DNA from: Pedobacter sp. SL55
Lineage (GTDB): Bacteria; Bacteroidota; Bacteroidia; Sphingobacteriales; Sphingobacteriaceae
DNA: 64,000 nt
Assembly (NCBI RefSeq): GCF_026625705.1
Contig: NZ_CP113059.1
Location: forward strand, 3,286,001-3,350,000
Reading direction: 5' to 3'
Of this stretch, positions 17,982 to 25,694 are shown one piece after another. A model generated the notes under the pieces. The model searched no databases, was not told where the DNA came from, and saw nothing but the letters and a program-made list of their open reading frames with translations. The first letter of the stretch is position 1, and every line of letters begins with the position of its first letter. Position numbers and translations under genes: made by a program.

Positions 17982-18398
17982 TTATTTTTTCTTTAACTTG
18001 TATTGGTAGCTGTTGTTATTTGTCTCTTTACACAAAAAGCAAGAACTTTTTGTGATGCGTTTGGTTAAAACTAAATTATTGCCATTAATCTTATAATCAT
18101 ATTCGCCAGATAACAACAGCGCCCAGTCAAATTCTGCCGTCCAATAGTTTTCATCCTTAAATTCAACTACGTTATTACTTATTATTTTATACGTGCCACT
18201 ACCCAGTTTATACCCTTCATTAACAGTAAATCTTCCGTTAGCAAATGCTATTTCTGTCGGCGCATTAATTTTTAAGCCATAAGATGAGGCATTAAAAATT
18301 CCATTATAGTTGCCTTCAAAATTTCTTAGCGACTGATCTTTTTCGCAAGCTGTAAGAAGAAGATAAAAAACTAAAAGTAGATAGGTTTGCTTCATCAT
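17982..18398 (-). CDS. Predicted lipoprotein, first gene of the sigma operon
   Basis: 138 residues with a lipoprotein signal ending LLTACEKD. The mature part is beta-rich with no recognised motif, although alternating strands such as FEGNYNGIFNAS and NNNSYQYKLKKK are consistent with a lipocalin-like barrel (weak inference). CFLC near the C-terminus is a CxxC. Only 3 bases separate it from the sigma gene, so the two are cotranscribed; it may be the envelope cue or a target of the sigma system. Confidence 0.7.
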   Translation of the reverse strand: MMKQTYLLLVFYLLLTACEKDQSLRNFEGNYNGIFNASSYGLKINAPTEIAFANGRFTVNEGYKLGSGTYKIISNNVVEFKDENYWTAEFDWALLLSGEYDYKINGNNLVLTKRITKSSCFLCKETNNNSYQYKLKKK

Positions 18399-18508
18399 CC
18401 TAATTTTCTAATCTATACGGCTTACTTCCATAAAACGCTACAAAGATTTTAAAATTAAGCTATTCTTTTTTATTTCCTTAAATTTGTGGCTTCAATAAAA
18501 ATCGAAGC

Positions 18509-19819
18509 GTGTCATTAGAACAGTTAAAATTAAGTAAGCCATTGGTTTCGGCCATGAGTGCATTGGGATGTTTGTCGCCAAAAGAGGTACAGTTAAAAAC
18601 CATGTCTAGAATTTTGGGCGGACAGGATGTAATTGCCATTGCCCCAGAGGGAAGTGGTAAAACAACCACTTATGTGTTGGCTACTTTAATGCGTTTGAAA
18701 ACTGGCGGTGGCGATGCACCTAGGGCTTTAATTTTAGTGCCTACTAAAGAGAAGGTGTTAGAGGTATTGGATTACTTTAGTAAACTGAATAGAAACAATA
18801 CCTTTAGAATAATTGGTATTCATGCAGATGATCCTATTGATACTCAGGTAGAAGACTTAACCGATGGCGTTGATATTGTTGTCGCCATTCCATCTAGAGC
18901 TAGGGCAATTTATTTGAAATTGGGATTAAATACCAATAAAATCCAGATGATGGTTTTAGATGATGCTTCAGATTTGGTAAAACAAGGCTTGCAGTTGCCA
19001 GTTAATGAATTGGCAAGAAGCATCCAAAAGTGTCAGCATTTGGTTTTTACCGAAGTGATGCATGAGAAGTTGGAGTATATGATCGAAGATTTCATGCTAA
19101 TGCCAGCTACCATTGAAGTAGACGAATTGTTAGAAGCGGAAGTAGAAACTTATCCGCAAATGGTTTATCATGTGCCAAATTTTCGTACTAAGCTCAATTT
19201 GTTAAACCTGCTTTTAAAAGATACTGAGGTTTTTGATAAGGTAGTGGTGTTTGTCAATACTCGTTTAACTGCCCAAACTTTATCAAAAGATCTTTTTGAT
19301 GGCAAAGCTGATGATGTTTTTGTTTATAAACCACTGTTTTTTGATGAAGCTGGGTTCGAAAGTTTAGAAGCTTTTAAAATCAATGACAAAGCTAGGGTGT
19401 TGATTGTAGCTAACGAAAATTTTGAAGAAGTAACTTTGAGTGGCATTCCATTTATTTTTCATTTTGAGCTGCCTGAAGATAGAATGCATTACATCAATAG
19501 GGTAATTAAAACGGAAGAGGTTGATTTGGTTTCTCTAAATTTTATTACCGATTTAGAATTGCCGGAGTTAAGAAAAATAGAGCAAGCTTTAGGGCAGAGA
19601 ATTGAGGAAGCAGAATTGCCCGAAGATTTACTGATAGAAGATGTGAGCAAGGCCAATAAACAAAAAAGCAAGCACGCTAAAGAGTTAGAACGTGCCAAAG
19701 CTGAAGAAGAGGCTTTTAGAAATGCTGCTTTTCAACCTAAAAAAGAAAGTAATGCCAAAACTACCAATTATAGCAGTGGCGAAAAAGCGAAGATGAATAA
19801 GGCCAAAAAGCACGGGTAG
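18509..19819 (+). CDS. DEAD-box-helicase-like protein with degenerate catalytic motifs
   Basis: 436 residues with two RecA-like lobes. The Q-motif region (SPKEVQLKTMSRILGGQD) and Walker A (APEGSGKTT) are intact, but motif II reads LDDAS instead of DEAD, motif III (SAT) is replaced by TEV, and motif VI (HRxGRxGR) by HYINRVIKTE. The tail from about 385 is Lys/Ala-rich. The family unwinds RNA with ATP; losing the DEAD Glu and the motif VI arginines suggests weak or absent ATPase and perhaps an RNA-binding scaffold role. The Bacteroidota-like promoter word TAAATTTG lies at 18479-18486. Confidence 0.85.
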   Translation: MSLEQLKLSKPLVSAMSALGCLSPKEVQLKTMSRILGGQDVIAIAPEGSGKTTTYVLATLMRLKTGGGDAPRALILVPTKEKVLEVLDYFSKLNRNNTFRIIGIHADDPIDTQVEDLTDGVDIVVAIPSRARAIYLKLGLNTNKIQMMVLDDASDLVKQGLQLPVNELARSIQKCQHLVFTEVMHEKLEYMIEDFMLMPATIEVDELLEAEVETYPQMVYHVPNFRTKLNLLNLLLKDTEVFDKVVVFVNTRLTAQTLSKDLFDGKADDVFVYKPLFFDEAGFESLEAFKINDKARVLIVANENFEEVTLSGIPFIFHFELPEDRMHYINRVIKTEEVDLVSLNFITDLELPELRKIEQALGQRIEEAELPEDLLIEDVSKANKQKSKHAKELERAKAEEEAFRNAAFQPKKESNAKTTNYSSGEKAKMNKAKKHG

Positions 19820-19828
19820 TTCTCAGGT

Positions 19829-19908
19829 CGTTATTGCGAGGCGCACGAAGCAATCTTACAACGGTCGCTACTTATTGCTTTAAGATTGCTTCGTGCCTCG
19901 CAATGACG
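19829..19908. repeat. Inverted repeat of a CATTGCGAGGCACGAAGC element
   Basis: The arms at 19829-19858 and 19881-19908 are reverse complements apart from one substitution and a 2-base insertion (CGTTATTGCGAGGCGCACG against CGTCATTGCGAGGCACG). They form a long hairpin between the helicase gene and the convergent alkB, and no U-tract follows. Hairpins of this wording are scattered in many bacterial genomes and suggest a small non-autonomous element. Confidence 0.75.
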
Positions 19909-19923
19909 TGCTTATTAACTTTC

Positions 19924-20532
19924 TCATCCAACTATAGTTCTAAAGGTTAAGTTTATTCTAGGTTTACTGATCATTTTAGTAGGAGGTAAGCGATGCAACC
20001 AGTGTGTTTGTGTTTCATCCTTCATGATCAATAAACTACCGTGAGCTAACTGTAGTGAAACCGTAGTTTTATCCACTTTGTGTTTAAACGCAAATTTACG
20101 TTCTGCGCCAAAACTTAAAGAGGCAATGGCTCCGTTTTTCTTTAAATCTTTTTCGCCATCGCTGTGCCAAGCCATGCCCTCATTGCCGTTATGGTATAAG
20201 TTTAACAAGCAAGAATTAAAGGTTTCTCCACAGAGTTCTTCAGCTTTCTGCTTTAAAGTTAAAAGTTCGTTAATCCAAGGAAGGGCAGTTTTTTTAATGT
20301 TGGAGTAAGTATATTCAAATGGTTTTTCGCCGTACCAAGCAACTTTTCGTTTAGTTGTGATCAGCTTGCCAAAAATTATGGCTTGATCGTTTTCCCAAGC
20401 GATATAATTTAATAAGCGTTCATAGTAAAAATCAGCATCAGCTTTGCTGAAAATGGTACCATAGTAATTTACGGTTCCTTCTTTTGGGAGGAGGTTGGTT
20501 AATGGCGAGTGTTGGTTTGAGAATAAGTTCAT
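19924..20532 (-). CDS. alkB: AlkB-like 2-oxoglutarate/Fe(II) dioxygenase, alkylation repair
   Basis: Oxidatively removes N-alkyl lesions (1-methyladenine, 3-methylcytosine) from DNA or RNA in the cytoplasm. The 202 residues include the Fe ligands in MAWHSDGEKD (His, Asp), the distal His in THWLHRLPPT and the 2OG-binding arginines in KPRINLTFRTI. NLYHNGNEGMAWHSDGE matches the ALKBH2/3-like group. An Ada-like gene lies about 0.45 kb upstream on the same strand, with an S23-type gene between, so the three may form an alkylation-repair cluster. Confidence 0.9.
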   Translation of the reverse strand: MNLFSNQHSPLTNLLPKEGTVNYYGTIFSKADADFYYERLLNYIAWENDQAIIFGKLITTKRKVAWYGEKPFEYTYSNIKKTALPWINELLTLKQKAEELCGETFNSCLLNLYHNGNEGMAWHSDGEKDLKKNGAIASLSFGAERKFAFKHKVDKTTVSLQLAHGSLLIMKDETQTHWLHRLPPTKMISKPRINLTFRTIVG

Positions 20533-20547
20533 TCTAGTGGCTAGGTA

Positions 20548-20904
20548 TTAGGGTTTAGGTATTAGAGATTTGATTAGTCCGCTGATAATCTTTGCAACTT
20601 CTTCAGATTGTGATAAAAGTGTTTTGAAAGTTTTTTCATTAATATAACCCAGTCGTAGGCCTAAATGCAACATAGATCTAACTTCGCTATTTGATGCTAA
20701 GGCGATATAAAGGAACCTTTTAAATTCAGGCTTGGTAGCTCGATCAAAGCCCTCCGCAATATTGTTCGAGATTGAAACCGAAGCACGACATATCTGACTG
20801 CGAAAATCCCAATCGTTATTATTTTTAAATTCTTTATATACAATAACTGCGATGTCTTGTGCTTTTTGCCAAGCAATAACATCTTCAAAACATTTAATAG
20901 ACAT
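20548..20904 (-). CDS. Four-helix-bundle protein (S23 / 23S rRNA intervening-sequence family)
   Basis: 118 residues, all-helical, starting MSIKCFEDVIAWQKAQDIAV, with the family hallmarks SQICRASVSISNNIAEGF, ASNSEVRSMLHLG and the C-terminal EEVAKIISGLIKSL. Members are often free-standing genes of unknown role; relatives occur in 23S rRNA intervening sequences and as the Avd protein of diversity-generating retroelements. No reverse transcriptase or variable repeat is nearby, so the free-standing type is most likely. Confidence 0.9.
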   Translation of the reverse strand: MSIKCFEDVIAWQKAQDIAVIVYKEFKNNNDWDFRSQICRASVSISNNIAEGFDRATKPEFKRFLYIALASNSEVRSMLHLGLRLGYINEKTFKTLLSQSEEVAKIISGLIKSLIPKP

Positions 20905-20978
20905 AGGTAGTAGTTTGATGTAAGAATAAATTTACTAAAAAAAGTCTTCACTAATACCTAACACCTAATCCCTAGTAC

Positions 20979-21821
20979 CTAACCACTAACAAAAGCCTGC
21001 TCCCAACCAATAATCGCAGTTTTACGTGTATTTCCCCACATGTAGCCGCCAAAAGTTCCGCTGCTTTGTATCACTCTGTGGCAAGGAATTAAAAAGGCAA
21101 TTGGGTTGCTGCCAATGGCGGTGCCAACAGCTCTAGAAGCATTTGGATTTCCAATTTCATTGGCTAATTTTCCATAAGTAGAAAGTTTTCCCATTGGGAT
21201 TTTTAGTAGTGTTTCCCATACTTTCAACTGAAAATCAGTACCTTTTAAATGCAGTTTTACCTCGTTAAGTTTAGACCAATCTTTTTGAAAGATAAACGAA
21301 GCATTTTGCTGTAACCCATCTAGTTTTTCTACATATTTTGCATTAGGGAATTTTGCTTTAAGTAAAGTGAAAGCGCTTGGTTTATCTTCATAAAAAGCCA
21401 TATAGCAAATGCCTTTGGCGGTAGATGCTGTAAGTAAATTTCCAAAGTGCGTGGCAGAAAAGCTGTAGTTAATCGTTAATTCTATACCCCCATTTTTATA
21501 CTCTGCGGGTGTCATCCCTTCTATGTTCACAAACAAATCGTGTAAACGGCTAGTTCCCGAAAGTCCGGTTTCAAAAGCCACATCGAATAAATTAGCTTGC
21601 TCAGTTTGTAGTAAACTTTTGGCGTGGTTTACACTCACATATTGCAAAAACTTTTTCGGACTTACACCAGCCCATTCGGTAAACAACCTTTGAAAATGAA
21701 ACGGGCTCAAATTCACTTTTTCGGCTACCTCATCTAAATTAGGTTGGTTTTTGAAATGCGTTTTGATATAATCAATGGCCTTGGCAATCCTCTGGTAATT
21801 TACTTCTTCTTGCGTGTTCAT
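20979..21821 (-). CDS. AraC-type regulator fused to O6-alkylguanine-DNA alkyltransferase (Ada-like)
   Basis: 280 residues from MNTQEEVNYQRIAK; a longer frame to 21905 is less likely. The N-terminal half is an AraC helix-turn-helix domain (QPNLDEVAEKVNLSPFHFQR, VSPKKFLQYV). The C-terminal half is the methyltransferase with acceptor motif IPCHRVIQSSG (Cys accepts the alkyl group) followed by GGYMWG. Unlike E. coli Ada it lacks the N-terminal zinc domain that accepts methyl from phosphotriesters, so the adaptive switch must differ or be absent. It lies upstream of alkB on the same strand. Confidence 0.9.
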   Translation of the reverse strand: MNTQEEVNYQRIAKAIDYIKTHFKNQPNLDEVAEKVNLSPFHFQRLFTEWAGVSPKKFLQYVSVNHAKSLLQTEQANLFDVAFETGLSGTSRLHDLFVNIEGMTPAEYKNGGIELTINYSFSATHFGNLLTASTAKGICYMAFYEDKPSAFTLLKAKFPNAKYVEKLDGLQQNASFIFQKDWSKLNEVKLHLKGTDFQLKVWETLLKIPMGKLSTYGKLANEIGNPNASRAVGTAIGSNPIAFLIPCHRVIQSSGTFGGYMWGNTRKTAIIGWEQAFVSG

Positions 21822-21953
21822 CAGCTTTAAAATTATACAAATATGGCGAGAGTAGATGTGTTTTAAAATCCGAAACTTGCTTTTTTTAAAACCACATAGG
21901 TACATCGCAATAATTATGTTTCTATGTGGTTTATTTTTAATTTAGAAGGTAAT

Positions 21954-22508
21954 ATGAAAGATCAGTTAATCGCAGATATCAAAACTACATTATCAAAAGC
22001 TAAGGTAGACCAATTGGCACAGAATGCTGGTAAACAAGCCAATGCCGTAAAAGAGATTATCGATTTAACTTTTCATGAAGAAGAGCAAATTGGCTTTAGA
22101 GCCGCATGGATTTTGGAGAACATTTATGCAAATAATCCTAGGGGATTTCTGCCTTATGTAACTCATTTTTTCGCTAATTTTTCTCGTCAAGATAACCTAT
22201 CTGCCCGTAGGCATTTCAGTAAAATATTAGCTTTGCTAACCAAAAAGAATGCGCTGCCCGAAATCAAAGAGGTCATCGGTAATTATCAAACAGAAGAACT
22301 TGTAGAAACTGCTTTTGCTTGGTTAATTGATGAAAACGTGCCTGTGGCGATTAAATCGCACTGCTTAAATATTTTGGCTAATTTATCTATAAAGCACCCA
22401 TGGATTAAAAATGAACTCATCGAAACAATGGATTACTTAGTAGATAGAGAAAGTATTGCCTTTTTTGCAAAAGTAAAGCAAATAAGAAAACAGTTAACAG
22501 GTAGATAG
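21954..22508 (+). CDS. HEAT-like helical repeat protein of unknown function
   Basis: 184 residues starting MKDQLIADIKTTLSKAKVD; the ATG at 21954 is better supported than an upstream start at 21924. It is all-helical with repeat-like units (EEQIGFRAAWILENIYANN, NLSARRHFSKILALLTKK, VPVAIKSHCLNILANLS), consistent with an armadillo/HEAT solenoid. No catalytic motif is seen. Such Bacteroidota proteins are sometimes mislabelled adenylosuccinate lyase, and nothing here supports that activity. Confidence 0.65.
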   Translation: MKDQLIADIKTTLSKAKVDQLAQNAGKQANAVKEIIDLTFHEEEQIGFRAAWILENIYANNPRGFLPYVTHFFANFSRQDNLSARRHFSKILALLTKKNALPEIKEVIGNYQTEELVETAFAWLIDENVPVAIKSHCLNILANLSIKHPWIKNELIETMDYLVDRESIAFFAKVKQIRKQLTGR

Positions 22509-22513
22509 TTTTA

Positions 22514-22663
22514 GCCACAGATACACAGATTTTTTATTTGCTAAGTGTAACTTTTTAGCGTATAAAACCGTAAATAATTATATGATATAGTTTAAAGTGT
22601 ATTAGCTTAAATAGAGATGTTGTGATGATCAATTTTCACAGATTTGATCTGTGCATCTATGGC
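22514..22663. repeat. Intergenic segment flanked by inverted GCCACAGATxCACAGAT repeats
   Basis: GCCACAGATACACAGAT at 22514-22530 and its near reverse complement ATCTGTGCATCTATGGC at 22647-22663 bracket an AT-rich spacer. The same words form a perfect hairpin at 40509-40571, so this is a dispersed repeat. No ORF is seen inside. Confidence 0.65.
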
Positions 22664-22667
22664 AAAC

Positions 22668-22874
22668 TCACTCTTCTACATACTCTAAAATATCCCCTGG
22701 TTGGCAATTTAAAACTTTACAAATAGCCTCTAAAGTGCTAAAACGTATTGCCTTAGCCTTTCCGGTTTTTAAGATAGAAAGGTTAGATAGCGTTAAATCT
22801 ACCTTTTGCGAAAGTTCATTCAACGACATTTTACGCTTCGCCATCATCACATCTAAATTTACTACAATAGGCAT
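22668..22874 (-). CDS. Small XRE/Cro-type HTH regulator (YozG-like)
   Basis: 68 residues, essentially one helix-turn-helix domain: MSLNELSQKVDLTLSNLSIL, then RFSTLEAICKVLNCQPGDIL. This is the compact Cro/C1 type that often partners a DUF2975 membrane protein. That gene lies 2 bases upstream on the same strand, so the pair is cotranscribed. The target is unknown; by analogy the membrane protein may modulate it. Confidence 0.88.
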   Translation of the reverse strand: MPIVVNLDVMMAKRKMSLNELSQKVDLTLSNLSILKTGKAKAIRFSTLEAICKVLNCQPGDILEYVEE

Positions 22875-22876
22875 AA

Positions 22877-23428
22877 TTATATCGTTAGTTCATTTTCCGA
22901 CTGAATTTCCAGCCCTCTTTTAAAAACTTGTGCAATAATAAAGATAATTCCCGCTAAAAATAGAAACTCGCCACCATAACCAAAATATCCGGAAATATTT
23001 GGTAAAGAAAAACCTCGCTTTAGGAGCTCTTTGCAATAAGATTGTCCACAAAGTTGCAATATCCCAACAGTTAATGCTAGATAGCTTATTTGCGCTACCC
23101 CTTTACAAATCGCTTTGCTAAAAGGCTCTTTTAAATTAATTTTCATTGAAATTTTAACTGCTAAGTAGGCCATATAAGTTTTCAAGGCAGGTACAATTAA
23201 TAAAATTAATCCAATATTAAGATAGTGAAATATCCCCAAATTGTACAATTCTGAGATATTTAGCTCTAAATAAAGTTTTTCTGTAGGTATTGAGTTTCCA
23301 AGCAAGCCAACTATAAAAGAAAAAAGTATGGTACCGGTTTTAATGCATAAACCAATAAATACAATCCAGAATAACACGTTCATAATGGTTATAATTCTAC
23401 TAGAAGTAGTGGCTTCTTGTTTAGTCAT
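22877..23428 (-). CDS. DUF2975 membrane protein
   Basis: 183 residues from MTKQEATTSSRIITIM; a longer frame to 23527 is unlikely. Four hydrophobic segments are visible (VLFWIVFIGLCIKTG, LNIGLILLIVPALKTYMAYL, QISYLALTVGILQLCG, FLFLAGIIFIIAQVF). The final helix and the following GLEIQSENELTI are characteristic of DUF2975, a family usually encoded with a small HTH gene, as here. The function is unknown; it may be a membrane sensor for that regulator. Confidence 0.8.
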   Translation of the reverse strand: MTKQEATTSSRIITIMNVLFWIVFIGLCIKTGTILFSFIVGLLGNSIPTEKLYLELNISELYNLGIFHYLNIGLILLIVPALKTYMAYLAVKISMKINLKEPFSKAICKGVAQISYLALTVGILQLCGQSYCKELLKRGFSLPNISGYFGYGGEFLFLAGIIFIIAQVFKRGLEIQSENELTI

Positions 23429-23559
23429 AAATTTAAAATTATATGCAATTATAAATAAATATTTATTGAAAAACAATAAATTTAAAGTAAGTATTCTCGA
23501 AATTTCAATTTTACAAGTTGTAAACATTTAAATCATACTTAAAACCTTACTTTTGGGCT

Positions 23560-24138
23560 ATGAGTACTAAAGCAGCAATCTTATCGGAAATTATAAAAAA
23601 TAGAAGAAGTGTTTTTCCAGAAAGCTACACGCATGAAGAAATACCTACAGCTATTATTGAACAGATTTTAGAAAGTGCCAACTATGCACCTACACATAAA
23701 TTAACACAGCCTTGGCGTTTTACTGTAATTACAAAAGATGCCAAAGCAAAGTTAGGTGCCGAATTGGGAGCTATTTATCAGAGAGTTATCCCTAAAGAGA
23801 AGTTCTTACAGAAAAAGTACGATAGTTTTGCTCAAAAAACATCACAAGCTAATGTAATTATTGCGATCTGCGTTCAGTTTCATGAAGATAAAGTGCCCAA
23901 TTGGGAAGAGATTGCAGCAGTAGCTTGCGCAGTACAAAATATGGCATTAACAGCCGAAGTTCTAAATGTTGGTGCCTATTGGAGTTCGCCACCTTTGATT
24001 GACCATTTAGGCGATTTCCTGGGTTTAAGCGAAAATGAAAAATGTTACGGTTTGTTCTATATGGGCTATCATAATGCAGAGCCTAGAGAAGCCAAACGTA
24101 CACCAATGAGCGAGAAAGTGAAGTGGATGGAAGTATAG
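23560..24138 (+). CDS. Nitroreductase-family flavoprotein
   Basis: 192 residues of the FMN-dependent nitroreductase fold. The N-terminal phosphate-binding motif NRRSVFPESY, the APTHKLTQPWRF segment and the C-terminal GLFYMGYHNAEPREAKRTP match the YdjA-like single-domain group. It should reduce quinones or nitro compounds with NAD(P)H. The promoter-like word TACTTTTG ends 4 bases before the ATG, which would imply a very short leader. It appears to be a single-gene unit. Confidence 0.88.
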   Translation: MSTKAAILSEIIKNRRSVFPESYTHEEIPTAIIEQILESANYAPTHKLTQPWRFTVITKDAKAKLGAELGAIYQRVIPKEKFLQKKYDSFAQKTSQANVIIAICVQFHEDKVPNWEEIAAVACAVQNMALTAEVLNVGAYWSSPPLIDHLGDFLGLSENEKCYGLFYMGYHNAEPREAKRTPMSEKVKWMEV

Positions 24139-24383
24139 GGGACAGGGATCAGTGGTCAGGGATTAGGAGCTAGGAGTAGAAATAGTGTATTCAAATTTCA
24201 ATAATCAATAACCAATTATCAATAACCAATTATCAAAGAGCTAGAAAATCTCCAACCATCAGCGGGCTAAAATCTGCGAACATCTGCGGGGAAATAAAAA
24301 CCAATTTTCAATGAGCAGTTGGCAGTTAGCGTCTCAACAATTCAACAATTAACCAAATCAGCAATTAACCAGTTAACCAAAAT
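24139..24383. repeat. Intergenic TTAACCA / AACCAATTATCAA word repeats
   Basis: AATAACCAATTATC occurs twice in tandem near 24205-24235, and TTAACCA, CAACAATT and CAATTAACCA words recur at 24330-24383. They resemble the GGTTAA-rich DNA at 86-240 on the opposite strand. No gene is seen. Confidence 0.5.
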
Positions 24384-24827
24384 TTGAAAGATCAACTATA
24401 TCAGCTTTGCTTAGCATTTATTGAAAAACGAATAGCTACAGCAACCGAGGCATTGCAGCAAGCACAAGAGGCCAGTAACGACGATACTAAGAGCAGCGCT
24501 GGCGATAAGTTTGAAACTGGTCGGGAGATGGCACAGCAAGATATTAACCGTAACAAGCAATTACTAGCCGATGCACAGCAACAAAAATCTGTTTTGTTAA
24601 CACTCGCTGATGTAGCAGAAACAACGAAAGCAAGAAGCGGAAATTTGGTAATTACCAATAACGGCAACTTCTATATTAGTATTAGCGCAGGCCAACTACA
24701 GCTAGCGGGCCAAACTTATTTTGCTATTTCTGCGGCTTCGCCCATTGGTAAAATGCTAATTGGTAAAGCAACTGGAGAACAGTTTGATTTTAATGGTAAA
24801 ACTTATCTAATTAAAGACATTACTTAA
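24384..24827 (+). CDS. GreA/GreB C-terminal-domain-like protein with TTG start
   Basis: 147 residues from TTG 24384 (no upstream ATG in frame). An N-terminal helical hairpin (about 1-75, charged coiled-coil character: CLAFIEKRIATATEALQQAQ) is followed by a beta domain ending ISAASPIGKMLIGKATGEQF, then YLIKDI, which matches the C-terminal FKBP-like domain of GreA/GreB. The acidic Asp-Glu tip of true GreA is not evident. It may be an RNA polymerase secondary-channel binder; such genes are sometimes mislabelled 3-oxoacyl-ACP synthase. It overlaps the convergent deacetylase gene by 8 bases. Confidence 0.65.
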   Translation: MKDQLYQLCLAFIEKRIATATEALQQAQEASNDDTKSSAGDKFETGREMAQQDINRNKQLLADAQQQKSVLLTLADVAETTKARSGNLVITNNGNFYISISAGQLQLAGQTYFAISAASPIGKMLIGKATGEQFDFNGKTYLIKDIT

Positions 24828-25680
24828 AACTCTTTTTAATGCTGTGCATTAAGTTTTTAGCAGTATAATTTCCCGGATCAATAATTCTTCTGATGGTGTA
24901 TAACGGATAGTTTTCATCCCTTTTGGTAGATAGAATAAAAGCTGCCTTAAAACCATGTTCTTTCAGTTTGGGTAGTAAACTTGCTTTGTAAACACCATAA
25001 GGGTAAGCGAAGTATTCTACCTTTTTCCCAGTAATTCTTTCCAATTTTTGGGTAGGTTCGTCAATCTGCGTTTTCCAATCTTCGTCTGTAAATTTTGCAA
25101 AATTTTTATGATCGTAAGTGTGGCTGGCAATCACATTTCCTTGATCAGCAAGTTCTTTAATTTGCTGGGCGTTCATGTAAGCAATTCTACCTTTTTTACC
25201 TATGGCAACCGTCATAATAAAATACAGGCCTTTAAAGCCATATTGTTTTAAGGTTGGATAGGCCACAGTAAATTGATCCAAATCTGTATCATCGAAAGTA
25301 AACATGATGGGTTTTTCTGGCAAGGGTTTTCCATAAGCCAAATAATCGTATAACTGATCTGGCAAGATGGAATGGTAACCGCTATCTGCCAACATTTTTA
25401 CATGTTCCTTAAATTTAGTTGGAGAAATGATGTCGTCTTTCGCTCGTTTGCCATCGCTAGCAGTCCATTCTCTAATTTGATGGTAGCACAAAACTGGCAC
25501 TTCTTTTTTTGCTAAAATTGTGGCAGCGTCGGCAGGTTGGATGCTTAGTTCTGCTTTAACCTGCTTTTTTACAGCTGTATCATTAGTGACCAAAGTAGTA
25601 GAATCTGTTTCAGCAGAAGTTGACTGACAAGCCGAAAATACAAAGGGGCATAAAAATGCCCCAAGTAAAAATCTTTTCAT
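24820..25680 (-). CDS. Polysaccharide deacetylase lipoprotein (copy 2)
   Basis: 286 residues with a lipoprotein signal ending VFSACQST. The NodB-homology domain has TFDDTDLD (catalytic/metal Asp pair; canonical TFDDG has Gly in place of this Thr), the metal-binding SHTYDH and EYFAYPYGVY. It removes N-acetyl groups from a surface or cell-wall glycan. It lies 14 bases downstream of a close paralogue; the two share long stretches and probably arose by tandem duplication. Confidence 0.87.
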   Translation of the reverse strand: MKRFLLGAFLCPFVFSACQSTSAETDSTTLVTNDTAVKKQVKAELSIQPADAATILAKKEVPVLCYHQIREWTASDGKRAKDDIISPTKFKEHVKMLADSGYHSILPDQLYDYLAYGKPLPEKPIMFTFDDTDLDQFTVAYPTLKQYGFKGLYFIMTVAIGKKGRIAYMNAQQIKELADQGNVIASHTYDHKNFAKFTDEDWKTQIDEPTQKLERITGKKVEYFAYPYGVYKASLLPKLKEHGFKAAFILSTKRDENYPLYTIRRIIDPGNYTAKNLMHSIKKSFK

Positions 25681-25694
25681 GGTTTAAAGCGTAT

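Noticed and set aside
20548..20904. Accessory protein (Avd) of a diversity-generating retroelement
   Set aside because: The fold is similar, but no reverse transcriptase, template repeat or variable repeat is nearby.
24139..24383. CRISPR-like array of short repeats
   Set aside because: The repeated words are short, irregularly spaced and have no uniform spacers; no cas genes are present.
24384..24827. 3-oxoacyl-ACP synthase, a label often seen on such proteins
   Set aside because: At 147 residues with no Cys-His-His active site it cannot be a ketosynthase; the C-terminal part matches the GreA/GreB domain.
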